A stretch of 64,000 nucleotides of DNA from CAMPKL01 sp963817465 (GCA_963817465.1 CAWFOP010000001.1:11056-75055), one strand, 5' to 3'. Counted from the first letter of the stretch, positions 52,120 through 60,887 are shown. The notes: generated by a model not told the origin, from the sequence alone. Program-made: numbers and translations.

Positions 52120-52644
52120 ATGGAATATTTTGTGGGCGTGATGGTAGCGTTGAGCGTCGCCGGGTTGGCCGCCCTGATTGGCTTGGACCGCGAGCGCGCC
52201 TTCTATCCGACGGTGCTGATCGTGATCGCCTCCTACTACGCGCTGTTTGCTGTGATGGGAGCTTCCGGAAGGGTGCTCGGAATGGAAAGTGCGGTCGTAG
52301 CGGGATTTTCGCTCGTGGCCGTGTTCGGGTTCAAGAGAAACATGTGGCTGGTTGCAGCGGCTATCGCCGGACACGGTGTATTCGACTTCGTCCATCATGC
52401 GCTTATCGAGAACCCCGGCGTGCCGGTTTGGTGGCCCGGTTTCTGTGGCACCGTCGATCTCATTCTGGGCGCCTGGTTGGCGATCCTCCTCCTGAAGGAG
52501 TCGCGGAAGCTCCCGGTCTTGGATGGCGCAAGTGACTGCTTTTTGATGATATCGGGCGGCGCTGCCTCTATACGGGCTGCTGCTGCGTGGAGCAGTGCAA
52601 AGTGCCGAATCCCCAGACCAGATCGACCGCCGGGATGGGGATGA
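52120..52644 (+). CDS. Integral membrane protein of unknown function
   Basis: A 174-aa protein. Residues 1-135 contain about five TM helices, with conserved-looking GLDRERAFYPTVLIVIASYY, FKRNMWLVAAAIAGHGVFDFVHH and NPGVPVWWPGFCGTVDLILGAWLA. The last ~40 residues are polar and run antisense to the agmatine deiminase gene (77-nt convergent overlap). They look like read-through rather than native tail, perhaps because the original stop was lost to an indel. I recognise no named family. Upstream 51915-52119 shows no gene. Confidence 0.6.
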   Translation: MEYFVGVMVALSVAGLAALIGLDRERAFYPTVLIVIASYYALFAVMGASGRVLGMESAVVAGFSLVAVFGFKRNMWLVAAAIAGHGVFDFVHHALIENPGVPVWWPGFCGTVDLILGAWLAILLLKESRKLPVLDGASDCFLMISGGAASIRAAAAWSSAKCRIPRPDRPPGWG

Positions 52645-53596
52645 CCTCGCGGTCCGGGAAGGCGGCCGCCAACTGGTTGAGCGCGATGCGGTCGTTCGGG
52701 TCGTTGAAGATCGGGACCAGCACGGCGCCGTTGGCGATATAGAAGTTCGCGTAGCTGGCCGGCAGACGGACCCCTCGAAAGTAGAGCGGGCGGGGCATCG
52801 GCAGCTCGACCAAATCGAACGGCTTCCCTTGCTCGTCGCGCAAGCTCTCGAGGCGCTTTCGGTTGGCCTCGAGGATGGCGTGATTCTCGTCGTTCGTCGC
52901 GGGCTCGACGACGGTCGCGATCGTTCTCCCGCCGACGAAGCGGGCCAGGTCGTCAATATGGCCGTGCGTGTCGTCGCCGACGATGCCGCGCTCGAGCCAC
53001 AGCACCTGCTCGACGCCGAGCATCTCGCGGAACATCGCTTCGTAGTCCTCGCGCCCCATGCCGAGGTTGCGTTGCTGCACTTCGCTGAGCAGGCATTCTT
53101 CGGTGGTTAGCAGCAAGCCCGCTCCGTTCGAGTCGAGCGCGCCGCCCTCGAGAACCACTCGTTCGCCGGCGCAGGTCGGCGTCAGCGCGCGGCAGCCGAC
53201 GGTATGGGCGATGCGCTGCGCGATGAGCACGTCTTTCGTCCAGTTGGAGTATTTGGCCCAGGCGTTGAAGCGCCAGCAGACGGCCTGCACCTCGTCGCCG
53301 TCTTTGACGAAGGTCGGCCCGGAGTCGCGCACCCACGATCGGTCAGTGGCGGCGCGGTGGAAACGCACATTGTCGAGCTCGAGAATCGAGTCGCCGAGCA
53401 TCTTCTGGACGCGCCGATACAGGCGATCGTCCTCGATCAGGATCTCGACCCGCTCGTGACGCGCGAGCTGGCGCACGATCTCGACGTAGACCCAGTGGAT
53501 GGCGGCGAACTTGCCGGGCCAATCCTCGGAGTTGTGGGGCCAGGCGAGCCACGTGGCCTCGTGAGGCTCCCATTCGGCGGGCATGCGTGGAGGCAT
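52568..53596 (-). CDS. aguA: Agmatine deiminase / peptidyl-arginine deiminase family
   Basis: A 342-aa enzyme with the GME (guanidine-group-modifying) fold. PAEWEPHEATWLAWPHNSEDWPGK opens it, TDRSWVRDSGPTFV carries substrate-binding residues, and GDDTHGHIDDLARFV carries the catalytic His with Asp. The nucleophilic Cys is in GFGTLHCSTQQQP at the C-terminus. It would hydrolyse agmatine to N-carbamoylputrescine in polyamine synthesis. No carbamoylputrescine amidase gene is adjacent. Start ATG 53596. Confidence 0.94.
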   Translation of the reverse strand: MPPRMPAEWEPHEATWLAWPHNSEDWPGKFAAIHWVYVEIVRQLARHERVEILIEDDRLYRRVQKMLGDSILELDNVRFHRAATDRSWVRDSGPTFVKDGDEVQAVCWRFNAWAKYSNWTKDVLIAQRIAHTVGCRALTPTCAGERVVLEGGALDSNGAGLLLTTEECLLSEVQQRNLGMGREDYEAMFREMLGVEQVLWLERGIVGDDTHGHIDDLARFVGGRTIATVVEPATNDENHAILEANRKRLESLRDEQGKPFDLVELPMPRPLYFRGVRLPASYANFYIANGAVLVPIFNDPNDRIALNQLAAAFPDREVIPIPAVDLVWGFGTLHCSTQQQPV

Positions 53597-53609
53597 TGGA
53601 GTAAGCGTC

Positions 53610-54452
53610 TCAGGCGGCGAGCACGCGGCGGCTGTATTCCTTTAGGTCAGCGAGCAGCCGGTCGGTGATCTTCATCCCCCCCAGCGGAACCCCGCCCGGC
53701 GTCGGGCCGTGGAAGTCGCTGCCGCCGGTGACGCCAAGGCCGACCTTTTGCGCGGCGACGCGGTAATTTTCCGACTCCATCGGCTCGTGATCGCGGTGAT
53801 AGCACTCGACGCCGAGCATGCCCGTGTCCGCGAGCTGTCGAAACAGCGTCTCCGGCTTCTTGCCGGACGCTCGGATGAACCGCCCCGGATGCGCCCAGAC
53901 CGGCAGGCCGCCGCCCGAGCGGATCCAGCGGAACACGTTCTCGAGGCTCGCTTCCTGACGCGGCGCGAACCCGGGGGCCGACTCATCGAGATACATCGAG
54001 AAGGCCGCGCGATAGTCGGAGCAATATCCCTTGTTCACGAGGAGGCGCGCGAAATGCGGGCGGCCGGTTTGCCCGCGCCCGAGCCGCTGCGCTTCCTCGA
54101 GCGTGACGTCGAGGCCGAGATTTTGAAGGTTGTCGACCAGGCGAATGTTCCGTTCGCGCCGCGAGGCTTTTAGTCCGTCCAAACGCTTGCGGAAATCCTC
54201 GCCGGGAGGGCCGTGGAGGAAGTACCCGAGCACGTGGATCGAGCGGTCGTTGAATTTCGCGGCGAGCTCGACGCCGTAGACTAGCTCAAGGCCGCGCGAA
54301 CGGGCGTAATCGCGCACGTCGTCGCAGCCTTCAACCGTGTCGTGATCGGTGACGCCGAGGGCGCTGAGCCTGGTTTCCACCGCCAGATCCGCCAACTCGG
54401 ACGGGGAGAGCACGCCGTCCGAGCGGTCGGTATGGCTGTGGAGGTCGACCAT
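53610..54452 (-). CDS. PHP-domain phosphoesterase (3',5'-nucleoside bisphosphate phosphatase-like)
   Basis: A 280-aa PHP protein with metal-binding motifs: MVDLHSHTDRSDGVLSP (His-x-His), ALGVTDHDTVEGC, the central VYGVELAAK, PVWAHPGRF (His) and GVTGGSDFHGP (Asp-x-His). These match YciV/RnmAM-type PHP phosphoesterases that dephosphorylate 3',5'-bisphosphate nucleotides such as pAp. CysC is encoded immediately upstream in the operon (its stop is adjacent to this ATG): sulfate activation makes pAp, which this enzyme could remove. Confidence 0.9.
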   Translation of the reverse strand: MVDLHSHTDRSDGVLSPSELADLAVETRLSALGVTDHDTVEGCDDVRDYARSRGLELVYGVELAAKFNDRSIHVLGYFLHGPPGEDFRKRLDGLKASRRERNIRLVDNLQNLGLDVTLEEAQRLGRGQTGRPHFARLLVNKGYCSDYRAAFSMYLDESAPGFAPRQEASLENVFRWIRSGGGLPVWAHPGRFIRASGKKPETLFRQLADTGMLGVECYHRDHEPMESENYRVAAQKVGLGVTGGSDFHGPTPGGVPLGGMKITDRLLADLKEYSRRVLAA

Positions 54453-54986
54453 TTACGGCTTGATCAGCTCCAGCTCAATTAGTTTAGCCCACACTTTTTC
54501 GGCGCTTTCCTCGGGAGACTCCTCACCGGAGTTGAACGTGATCTCGGGACGGTCCGGCGCCTCGTAGGGGTCGGAGATTCCAGTGAAGTTCTTGATTTCG
54601 CCGGAGATGGCCTTCTTGTAGAGGCCCTTGGGATCGCGTTCGATCAGCTTATCGAGGTCGCAATCGGCGTAGACTTCCACGAAGCTTTCGACCATCGCGC
54701 GCACTTCGTCGCGGATCGCCTTATAGGGAGAGATGGCGGCGGACATCGCGATGACGCCGTTGCGCGACAGCAGATTGCAGACAAAGCCGATGCGGCGAAT
54801 ATTGATGTCGCGATCTTCCTTGCTGAAGCCCAAGCCTTTAGACAGATTGGTGCGGACAACGTCGCCGTCGAGCACCTCGACCTTGCCGCCCGCGTCTTTC
54901 AGGCGCCGCTCGAGAATCTGCGCGACCGTCGACTTGCCGGAGCCCGACAGGCCCGTAAACCAGAGAGTGAATCCTTGATGTTCCAT
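54453..54986 (-). CDS. cysC: Adenylylsulfate kinase CysC
   Basis: A 177-aa P-loop kinase with GLSGSGKSTVAQ (Walker A), LDGDVVRTNLSKGLGFSKEDRD, IRRIGFVCNLLSRNGVIAM and the SPYKAIRDEVRAM and FVEVYADCDL segments. These are typical of APS kinase, which makes PAPS from APS and ATP. ATG 54986 gives the normal APS-kinase N-terminus HQGFTLWFTGLSGSG; the frame is open to 55064 but with non-homologous sequence. No CysND sulfurylase is in the window. Upstream 54987-55225 has no recognisable gene. Confidence 0.94.
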   Translation of the reverse strand: MEHQGFTLWFTGLSGSGKSTVAQILERRLKDAGGKVEVLDGDVVRTNLSKGLGFSKEDRDINIRRIGFVCNLLSRNGVIAMSAAISPYKAIRDEVRAMVESFVEVYADCDLDKLIERDPKGLYKKAISGEIKNFTGISDPYEAPDRPEITFNSGEESPEESAEKVWAKLIELELIKP

Positions 54987-55225
54987 AGGTGATGAGACAA
55001 GGGTAGCATCGGTCGGCGTCTGTTCCGGTAGATCCGAAAAGAGGAGTACAGCGTTTTTGGCCACAGTCGTCGGCCTGACGACCGCGGGCGAGGAAATCTC
55101 CCATTTCGCGCCGGGACAAATGGCGGATCAGGAGCGCTTCGAGCGTCGCATCTTTGAACTCAACGCCCATATCGGCGCGGTGCGTCGACCTGAATCGAAC
55201 GATGGCGGGCAGGCAGGAGCGACGC

Positions 55226-55627
55226 CTAGCGTGGCAAATCGGGACAGACATATGGGACCGTTGCGACGGTATAGACCTCGTCCACGTCTTCCCGCGTCAG
55301 AGCCAGCCGCAGGCGTAGATCGGTGTCGGTCAGGGATACGACCTCGGCCGCGATGTCCCGGCCGTCTTCATTCCAAACAATATGGCTTTCGTCTTCCCGC
55401 CGCCACTTTGCCAATCGGTAAGTCTCGAAGCAGGAATCCATCAATAAGACCCCTGTATCGAGGAAAACCCGCATCCTTCCTTGGGGAGCGGTAGAGTTGG
55501 CCGCAGTCCAGACGCGGTTGACGAGACGATCCGCCGCCTCGTCGTCGGAAGCCGCGGGAGGCTTCGGCGGACTCACACAGGCGCTCAACAGAGCGAGAGC
55601 GAACATGCACATAACCGGCTTCTGCAT
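55226..55627 (-). CDS. Small lipoprotein of unknown function
   Basis: A 133-aa protein. From ATG 55627 the signal MQKPVMCMFALALLSAC ends in a good lipobox (Cys about residue 17). The mature part is polar and beta-rich: WTAANSTAPQGRMRVFLDTGVLLMDSC and DLRLRLALTREDVDEVY, suggesting a small beta-barrel or C-type lectin-like fold. No family recognised. The frame is open further upstream (to 55708), but there it does not encode a signal peptide. Confidence 0.65.
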   Translation of the reverse strand: MQKPVMCMFALALLSACVSPPKPPAASDDEAADRLVNRVWTAANSTAPQGRMRVFLDTGVLLMDSCFETYRLAKWRREDESHIVWNEDGRDIAAEVVSLTDTDLRLRLALTREDVDEVYTVATVPYVCPDLPR

Positions 55628-55931
55628 CGCTTGTGCGACCGGCCTTTGCTCGGGACTGTTACAAGAACGGACGTGTAGGTTTGTCCCTGAAGGTGAGGGG
55701 CCGCCCAATGGTCGGAAGGCCCCGCGCGACGTCCTTCCGTGGCTTCACGCTCAGCCGCTTGGTTCACCACCGAGGGCAGTTGGACATTTCCGGCCCGAGA
55801 CATACGGACCGACGGCCGACGAGTGATTTCACGCACTCCGCGCTGATTCCGCCCGCGTAACTCGGGCAGCAGGGCGGGTGTCGACCTTCTGCGGTCCAAT
55901 CCGAGACTGCGCGCCCGAAAAGGAGCAGGTC
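55628..55931. other. 304-bp intergenic region, no gene recognised
   Basis: The region between the small lipoprotein (minus) and the DUF899 gene (plus). Open frames on both strands here have Arg/Pro-rich, non-protein-like composition. It must contain promoters for the two divergent genes; AAGGAG at 55919-55924 serves the DUF899 start. Confidence 0.4.
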
Positions 55932-56711
55932 ATGAGCGTTCCCGAAGTAGTATCTCGAGAGGAATGGACGGCGGCTCGTAAGCAGCTGCTACAGAAGGAA
56001 AAGGCGGCAACCAAGGCGCGTGACGAGCTGAATGCGGAGCGCCGCCGGCTGCCCATGGTGAGAATCGAGAAGCACTATGTGTTTGAAGGACCGGACGGAC
56101 GCATCGGCCTGGTCGATCTGTTCGAGGGCCGGCGTCAGCTCATTATTTACCACTTCATGTTCGATCCGAGCTGGGACGAGGGCTGCAAAAGCTGCTCGGC
56201 GTGGACCGATCAGATTGCGCGAGGCCATTTGACGACTCTTCATTCGCGCGACACAACACTGGCGCTGGTTTCGCGAGCGCCCTTCCCCAAACTTCAAGCT
56301 TTCAAGGAGCGGATGGGTTGGAAGCTGCCGTGGTATTCCTCTTACGGCAGCGATTTCAACTACGATTTTCATGTCACGCTCGACGAGTCCGTGGTGCCGA
56401 TCGAATACAATTACCGTGATAAGCAAGAGCACGATGCGGCGGGAACAGGGTTTGACTTCGACAAACAGGAGCAGCCGTTTGAGCTGCCGGGCATCAGTTG
56501 CTTGCTACGGGACGGCGACGCCGTCTTTCACACGTACTCGACGTACGCGCGGGGCGGCGAAACGGTCGGCGGCGGCTATTACTTGCTCGACCTGACGGCG
56601 CTTGGTCGCCAGGAAGAGTGGGAAGAGCCCAAAGGGCGCTCCACGAAAGCCCCCCTAGCAGGCGACCGGCGTCTCCTGTACCCGGATGAATATGAGACCA
56701 ACGTCGCCTAG
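55932..56711 (+). CDS. DUF899 thioredoxin-like family protein
   Basis: A 259-aa protein starting at ATG 55932 behind AAGGAGCAGGTC. VVSREEWTAARKQLLQKEKAATKARDEL, RIEKHYVFEGPDGRIGLVDLFEGRRQLIIYHFMFDPSWDEGCKSCSAW and FDYDFHV-like segments match DUF899 ('AhpC/TSA-like with CxxC'). The CKSC pair sits in the thioredoxin active-site position. Members are cytosolic with no proven substrate; thiol-dependent redox is inferred. Its stop overlaps that of ilvE by 4 nt (56708-56711). Confidence 0.92.
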   Translation: MSVPEVVSREEWTAARKQLLQKEKAATKARDELNAERRRLPMVRIEKHYVFEGPDGRIGLVDLFEGRRQLIIYHFMFDPSWDEGCKSCSAWTDQIARGHLTTLHSRDTTLALVSRAPFPKLQAFKERMGWKLPWYSSYGSDFNYDFHVTLDESVVPIEYNYRDKQEHDAAGTGFDFDKQEQPFELPGISCLLRDGDAVFHTYSTYARGGETVGGGYYLLDLTALGRQEEWEEPKGRSTKAPLAGDRRLLYPDEYETNVA

Positions 56712-57628
56712 ACGTGCGTCAGCCAGCCGTAGCGGTCCTCGGCTTTGCCTGTGAGGATCTCGTGAAACTCGGTCTGTAGCCGACCGGTGATCTCGCCGCG
56801 CTTGCCCTCGCCGATCGGGATCTTGTCGACCGAGCGGATCGGCGTGATCTCGGCGGCGGTGCCGCTGAAGAAAAGCTCGTCGGCGATGTACATCCACTCG
56901 CGCGGAATCGCTTGCTCGACCACCTGAATGCCGGCGTCGCGCGCCAGAGTAATCACCGTATCGCGCGTGATGCCCGGCAGGGCCGAAGTGCCCAGCGTCG
57001 GCGTATACATCTTGCCGTCCCGAATCAGGAACAGGTTCTCGCCCGAGCCCTCCGACGCGTAGCCGTTGGCGTCGAGCGCGATGCCCTCGGCGTAGCCGTT
57101 GAGCACGGCTTCCATCTTGATGAGCTGCGAGTTCATGTAGTTCGCAGCGACCTTGGCCATGGCGGGCAGGGTATTGGGGGCGATGCGCGTCCACGACGAG
57201 ACGCAGACGTCGACGCCCAGATCGTGCGCTTCGGCGCCGAGATACTTGCCCCACTCCCAGCAGCAAATGTAAATCTCGATGGGATTTTTGAGCGAGAGCA
57301 CCCCCACCTCGCCGTAGCCGCGGAAGGCTACCGGGCGGATGTAACAGCTCTTGAGGCCGTTCGCGCGCACCGTCTCCAGGCATGCGGCGGCAAGCTGCTG
57401 CTGCGTGAACTTGGGGATGTCCATGCGGTAAATCTTCGACGAATCGAACATCCGCCGCATGTGCTCGGGAAGTCGGAATACGGCCGGGCCCTTCGTCGTT
57501 TCGTAGCAGCGAATGCCTTCGAAGACGCTCGTGCCATAGTGCAGGGCATGGGTAAGGACGTGGACTTTCGCCTCGTCCCAATCGATCAATTCGCCGTTCC
57601 GCCAGATCTTTTCCGTGGGTGTAATCAT
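56708..57628 (-). CDS. ilvE: Branched-chain amino acid aminotransferase
   Basis: A 306-aa fold-type IV aminotransferase. TEKIWRNGELIDWDEAKVHVLTHALHYGTSVFEGIRCYET is the standard IlvE N-terminus. The catalytic Lys is in AMAKVAANYMNSQLIKMEA, and EGIALDANGYASEGSGENLF plus LPGITRDTVITLARD are family signatures. It transaminates leucine, isoleucine and valine with 2-oxoglutarate. ATG 57628 preferred over an upstream start that adds a few residues. It resembles IlvE more than the class IV protein at 33 kb does. Confidence 0.93.
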   Translation of the reverse strand: MITPTEKIWRNGELIDWDEAKVHVLTHALHYGTSVFEGIRCYETTKGPAVFRLPEHMRRMFDSSKIYRMDIPKFTQQQLAAACLETVRANGLKSCYIRPVAFRGYGEVGVLSLKNPIEIYICCWEWGKYLGAEAHDLGVDVCVSSWTRIAPNTLPAMAKVAANYMNSQLIKMEAVLNGYAEGIALDANGYASEGSGENLFLIRDGKMYTPTLGTSALPGITRDTVITLARDAGIQVVEQAIPREWMYIADELFFSGTAAEITPIRSVDKIPIGEGKRGEITGRLQTEFHEILTGKAEDRYGWLTHV

Positions 57629-57732
57629 TCCCGCATCCCCCACCACAAGGGAATCATTCGATTATGGCACGGGTCTTTTGATTGACCCGAACCGAACAAC
57701 AGGATGGAATGCCGCGCCCTTTGTTGGGGCGG

Positions 57733-58785
57733 CTACGTAAGCTCGGCCATGACTTCGTCGAGCGCCGCCTGCGGCGGACGAAGCTTGCTCGCAGGCAGGC
57801 GTGAGATGGGCTGCTCGTCGAGATTGAGCAGGTCGAGAAAGTCCGGCTTCTCGGTGTTGACGTAGAACAGGCCGGTCAGCAGGTGGCCTTCTTCGGTCGC
57901 CTTCTCGAGCGTATTGATGGCGTTGAGCTTGTCGGCCGGGTCGTATTCGGCGTCGACGCTCTTGAGCAGAATGTGCGAGCCGTCGTGCATCGTGACTTCG
58001 CGGACCTCGCCCGGCGCGGGATCGTCTTCGAGGTGAATTTCCTCGAAGAAGGGCACGAAGCCGATCTGGTGCAGGTCTTCGCGGTGGTCGCGCACGTACT
58101 CGTAGCTCTTGGTCGAGCCTTGGTGGTCGTTGAAGGTGACGCAGGGCGAGATGACGTCGATGACGGCGGTTCCCTTGTGCGCCATTGCGCCCTTGAGTAA
58201 GGCCTGGAGCTGCTTCTTGTCGCCTGAGAACGAGCGCGCCACGTACGTCGCGCCGAGCTGGATGGCCAGCGCGCAGGTGTCGATCGGCGGCAGCTCGTTG
58301 ACGACGCCGGACTTGAGGCGCGAGCCGAGGTCGGCGGTGGCTGAAAACTGTCCCTTCGTCAGGCCGTAGCAGCCGTTGTCTTCGATGATGTAGACCATCG
58401 GCAGGTTGCGGCGCATCAAGTGCACGAACTGGCCGATGCCGATGGAAGCCGTGTCGCCGTCGCCGGTGACGCCGAGAGCCGTGAGCGTGCGGTTGGCGAG
58501 CAGCGCGCCGGTGGTGACCGAGGGCATGCGGCCATGCACGGAGTTGAAGCCGTGCGACATGCTCAAGAAGTAGGCCGGCGACTTGGACGAGCAGCCGATG
58601 CCGCTCATCTTGATCACCTGCGTCTGGTCGACGCCCATCTCCCAGAAGCACTCGATGACGCGCTCGGAGATCGAATTGTGTCCGCAACCGGCGCAAAGCG
58701 TCGTCTTGCCGCCGCGATAATCGGAGACGTCGACCCCGATGCGGTTGATCTTGTCCTTGCGGGCGGGGGAGGCGGGGGCGCTCAT
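57733..58785 (-). CDS. korB: 2-oxoacid:ferredoxin oxidoreductase, beta subunit
   Basis: A 350-aa TPP-binding subunit. GKTTLCAGCGHNSISERVIE carries Cys ligands for the cluster. GIGCSSKSPAYFLSM, HGRMPSVTTGALLAN and VTGDGDTASIGIGQFVHLMRRN form the TPP/Mg site, with VYIIEDNGCYGLTKGQFS. DVISPCVTFNDHQGSTKSY follows. The start overlaps the alpha subunit stop (ATGA at 58782-58785), so the subunits are translated together. It oxidises 2-oxoglutarate or another 2-oxoacid with CoA and ferredoxin. Confidence 0.94.
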   Translation of the reverse strand: MSAPASPARKDKINRIGVDVSDYRGGKTTLCAGCGHNSISERVIECFWEMGVDQTQVIKMSGIGCSSKSPAYFLSMSHGFNSVHGRMPSVTTGALLANRTLTALGVTGDGDTASIGIGQFVHLMRRNLPMVYIIEDNGCYGLTKGQFSATADLGSRLKSGVVNELPPIDTCALAIQLGATYVARSFSGDKKQLQALLKGAMAHKGTAVIDVISPCVTFNDHQGSTKSYEYVRDHREDLHQIGFVPFFEEIHLEDDPAPGEVREVTMHDGSHILLKSVDAEYDPADKLNAINTLEKATEEGHLLTGLFYVNTEKPDFLDLLNLDEQPISRLPASKLRPPQAALDEVMAELT

Positions 58786-60617
58786 ATTTGCTCCTGGCGA
58801 ACGATCGAATCGGTGACGGTGCGCGCGTCGAGCGGCATGCCGCCGTAGTAGCGGACGCTGCGGATCTTCTCCGACGGGATGCCGGGAAACTCCATGCGAA
58901 TCAGTGTCTGCAACTGGCCGTCGCGGTTCTGGTCGATGACGTAGATGCGCTCGTGGCGCGCGATGAAGTCGATCACGTCGTGGGAGAACGGAAAGCCGCG
59001 AATGCGCAGGTACGATGTGGGCAGCTCATACTCGCGCTCGAGCTGCACTTGCGATTCCTCGACGGCGTTATCGGACGTGCCGCAGGCGATCAGGCCGATC
59101 TTCGCGCCGGGGGCGTCTTTGATGACGGGCGCGGGCATCATGCCGCGGGCCGTTTCCCACTTGCGCAGCAGGCGGTCTAGGTTATGCGTCCAATCGTCCT
59201 CGCGCTCGGAGTAGGTGGCCTTCTCGGTGTGGCCTGTGCCGCGCGTGAAGTAGGCGGCCTTGTGATGCGCGGTGCCGGGCAACGTGCGATAGGGCACGCC
59301 GTCGCCGTCGACGTCCTCGTAGCGGTTGAAGCCGCCGAGCTTGTCGAGATCTTCCTTCGAGAGCACCTTGCCGCGCTTCATCGGCCCGGTGGGGTACTCG
59401 AAGCGGTCGGCCATCCAATAGTTCATGCCCAGATCGAGATCGAGCAGCACGAAGATGGGCGTTTGCAGACCTTCGGCGAGGTCGAACGCCTTGCCCGCGA
59501 ATTCGAAGCACTCCTCCGGCGTCGCGGGCAGCAGCAGCGGGTGCTTGGTGTCGCCGTGCGACAGCGTGGCCGCCGACAACAGATCGCCCTGCGAAGTCCG
59601 CGTCGGCAGCCCCGTGGAGGGCCCCATGCGCTGGACGTCGAAGATCACCACCGGGATTTCGGCGAAGTAAGCCAAGCCGGTGAACTCGCTCATCAGCGAG
59701 ATGCCGGGGCCGGCCGTGGTGGTCATCGACCGCGCGCCCGCCCAGCCGGCGCCTACGGCCATGCCGATCGAGGCCAGCTCGTCTTCGGCCTGTACGATTG
59801 CGAACGAAGCCTTGCCCGTTTGCGGGTCGATGCGGAAGCGGCGCGCGTAGTCGGTCAGGTGCTCGGCGACCGAGGACGAGGGCGTGATCGGGTACCAGGT
59901 GACGACGGACACGCCGTTGAACACGCAGCCGAGGGCCGCGGCGGCGTTGCCCTCGATGATGATCTTGCCTTCGTTCTCGTTCATCCGCGAGACGCGAAAC
60001 GGGTCGGCCTTCGCGAGATTTTCATTGGCCCAGTTGTAGCCCGCTTGCACGGCGTTCCAGTTCAAGTCAGCGGCCTTGGGCTTCGCCGCAAACTGCTTGA
60101 GCAGCGCTTGGTGAACCTCTTCCATCTCGATGTCGAGCAGGAAGGCCAACACGCCGTCGTAGATGATGTTCTTGACGAGCTTGCGCAGCTTGGGATTCGG
60201 AACGATCGGCTTGACGAGGTCGTCGAACGGAATCGGGTAGAAGGTCACGTCCGAGCGCAACTCGCTGAGGTTGAGCGGCAGGTCGTAGACCGCGGCGGCG
60301 CCGGGCTCTAGGTTGAGCACGTCCTCCTGCGCCGTTTCGGGATTCATCGCGACGAGAAAGTCGATCTCCTTCTTGCGTCCGATGAAGCCCTCTTTGTTGG
60401 TGCGGATGGTGTACCAGGTGGGCAGGCCCGCGATGTTCGACGGGAACAGGTTCTTGCCCGACACCGGGATGCCCATCTGGAACAGCGAGCGCAGCAAAAC
60501 TAGGTTCGCCGACTGGCTGCCGGAACCGTTTACGGTGGCAATCTGGATCGAGAAATCGTTAACGATGGGCTCCCGCGCAGGAGAAGCGCCGACTGGGGCC
60601 GCTTGGGTAGTCGCCAT
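58782..60617 (-). CDS. korA: 2-oxoacid:ferredoxin oxidoreductase, fused gamma-alpha subunit
   Basis: A 611-aa protein. Residues 20-200 are a gamma domain (FSIQIATVNGSGSQSANLVLL, MGIPVSGKNLFPSNIAGLPTWY), fused to the alpha domain: KIIIEGNAAAALGCVFNGV, VTWYPITPSSSVAEHL, QAEDELASIGMAVGAGWAGARSMTTTAGPG and a C-terminal KIGLIACGTSDNAVEESQ. The gamma-alpha fusion is typical of the KorAB type in Acidobacteriota, Bacteroidota and actinobacteria. Its leader contains an operator-like palindrome around the -10 element and a strong terminator hairpin, so transcription may be attenuated. KorB follows with a 4-nt overlap. Confidence 0.94.
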   Translation of the reverse strand: MATTQAAPVGASPAREPIVNDFSIQIATVNGSGSQSANLVLLRSLFQMGIPVSGKNLFPSNIAGLPTWYTIRTNKEGFIGRKKEIDFLVAMNPETAQEDVLNLEPGAAAVYDLPLNLSELRSDVTFYPIPFDDLVKPIVPNPKLRKLVKNIIYDGVLAFLLDIEMEEVHQALLKQFAAKPKAADLNWNAVQAGYNWANENLAKADPFRVSRMNENEGKIIIEGNAAAALGCVFNGVSVVTWYPITPSSSVAEHLTDYARRFRIDPQTGKASFAIVQAEDELASIGMAVGAGWAGARSMTTTAGPGISLMSEFTGLAYFAEIPVVIFDVQRMGPSTGLPTRTSQGDLLSAATLSHGDTKHPLLLPATPEECFEFAGKAFDLAEGLQTPIFVLLDLDLGMNYWMADRFEYPTGPMKRGKVLSKEDLDKLGGFNRYEDVDGDGVPYRTLPGTAHHKAAYFTRGTGHTEKATYSEREDDWTHNLDRLLRKWETARGMMPAPVIKDAPGAKIGLIACGTSDNAVEESQVQLEREYELPTSYLRIRGFPFSHDVIDFIARHERIYVIDQNRDGQLQTLIRMEFPGIPSEKIRSVRYYGGMPLDARTVTDSIVRQEQI

Positions 60618-60653
60618 TGGGTTTCCTTAACTGGTCACGAGCCTCGACCCTAC

Positions 60654-60681
60654 AAAAAAGCGCGTTCGCGGGGGAACGCGC
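60654..60681 (-). terminator. Strong intrinsic terminator in the korA leader (possible attenuator)
   Basis: On the minus strand an 8-bp perfect stem (GCGCGTTC / GAACGCGC with a 6-nt loop) is followed by six T residues (A-run at 60654-60659). It points towards korA and ends 36 nt before its start codon. No minus-strand gene lies upstream of it, since hisZ is on the plus strand from 60888. It therefore sits between the probable korA promoter (-10 at 60717-60722) and the gene and could act as an attenuator. On the plus strand it has no T-run. Confidence 0.7.
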
Positions 60682-60710
60682 CTCGACGGGTAGGCCCGTG
60701 ATCGGCTCGA

Positions 60711-60733
60711 AATTTCATTATAACGATGAAATT
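60711..60733 (-). promoter_or_regulatory. korA -10 element within an operator-like palindrome
   Basis: On the minus strand TATAAT (plus-strand 60717-60722) is a perfect -10 hexamer for korA. It lies inside the inverted repeat AATTTCAT, 7 nt, ATGAAATT (60711-60718 / 60726-60733), so a dimeric regulator binding there would block RNA polymerase. The -35 match is poor, implying an activator or alternative sigma factor may also be needed. Confidence 0.5.
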
Positions 60734-60887
60734 GCGGGATATGGGCATCGGGAATTGATGCCGGGTCGGCGGTCCTGATATAAGGAGGAGTTAACTCCGC
60801 CCGGCTTCCGGCCTCCTGACAAATCAGAGCCGCATTGCGGTCAGCCGACCCGCGAGCTGAACCTCCGCGCTAAGGACCAGCGCTTGC

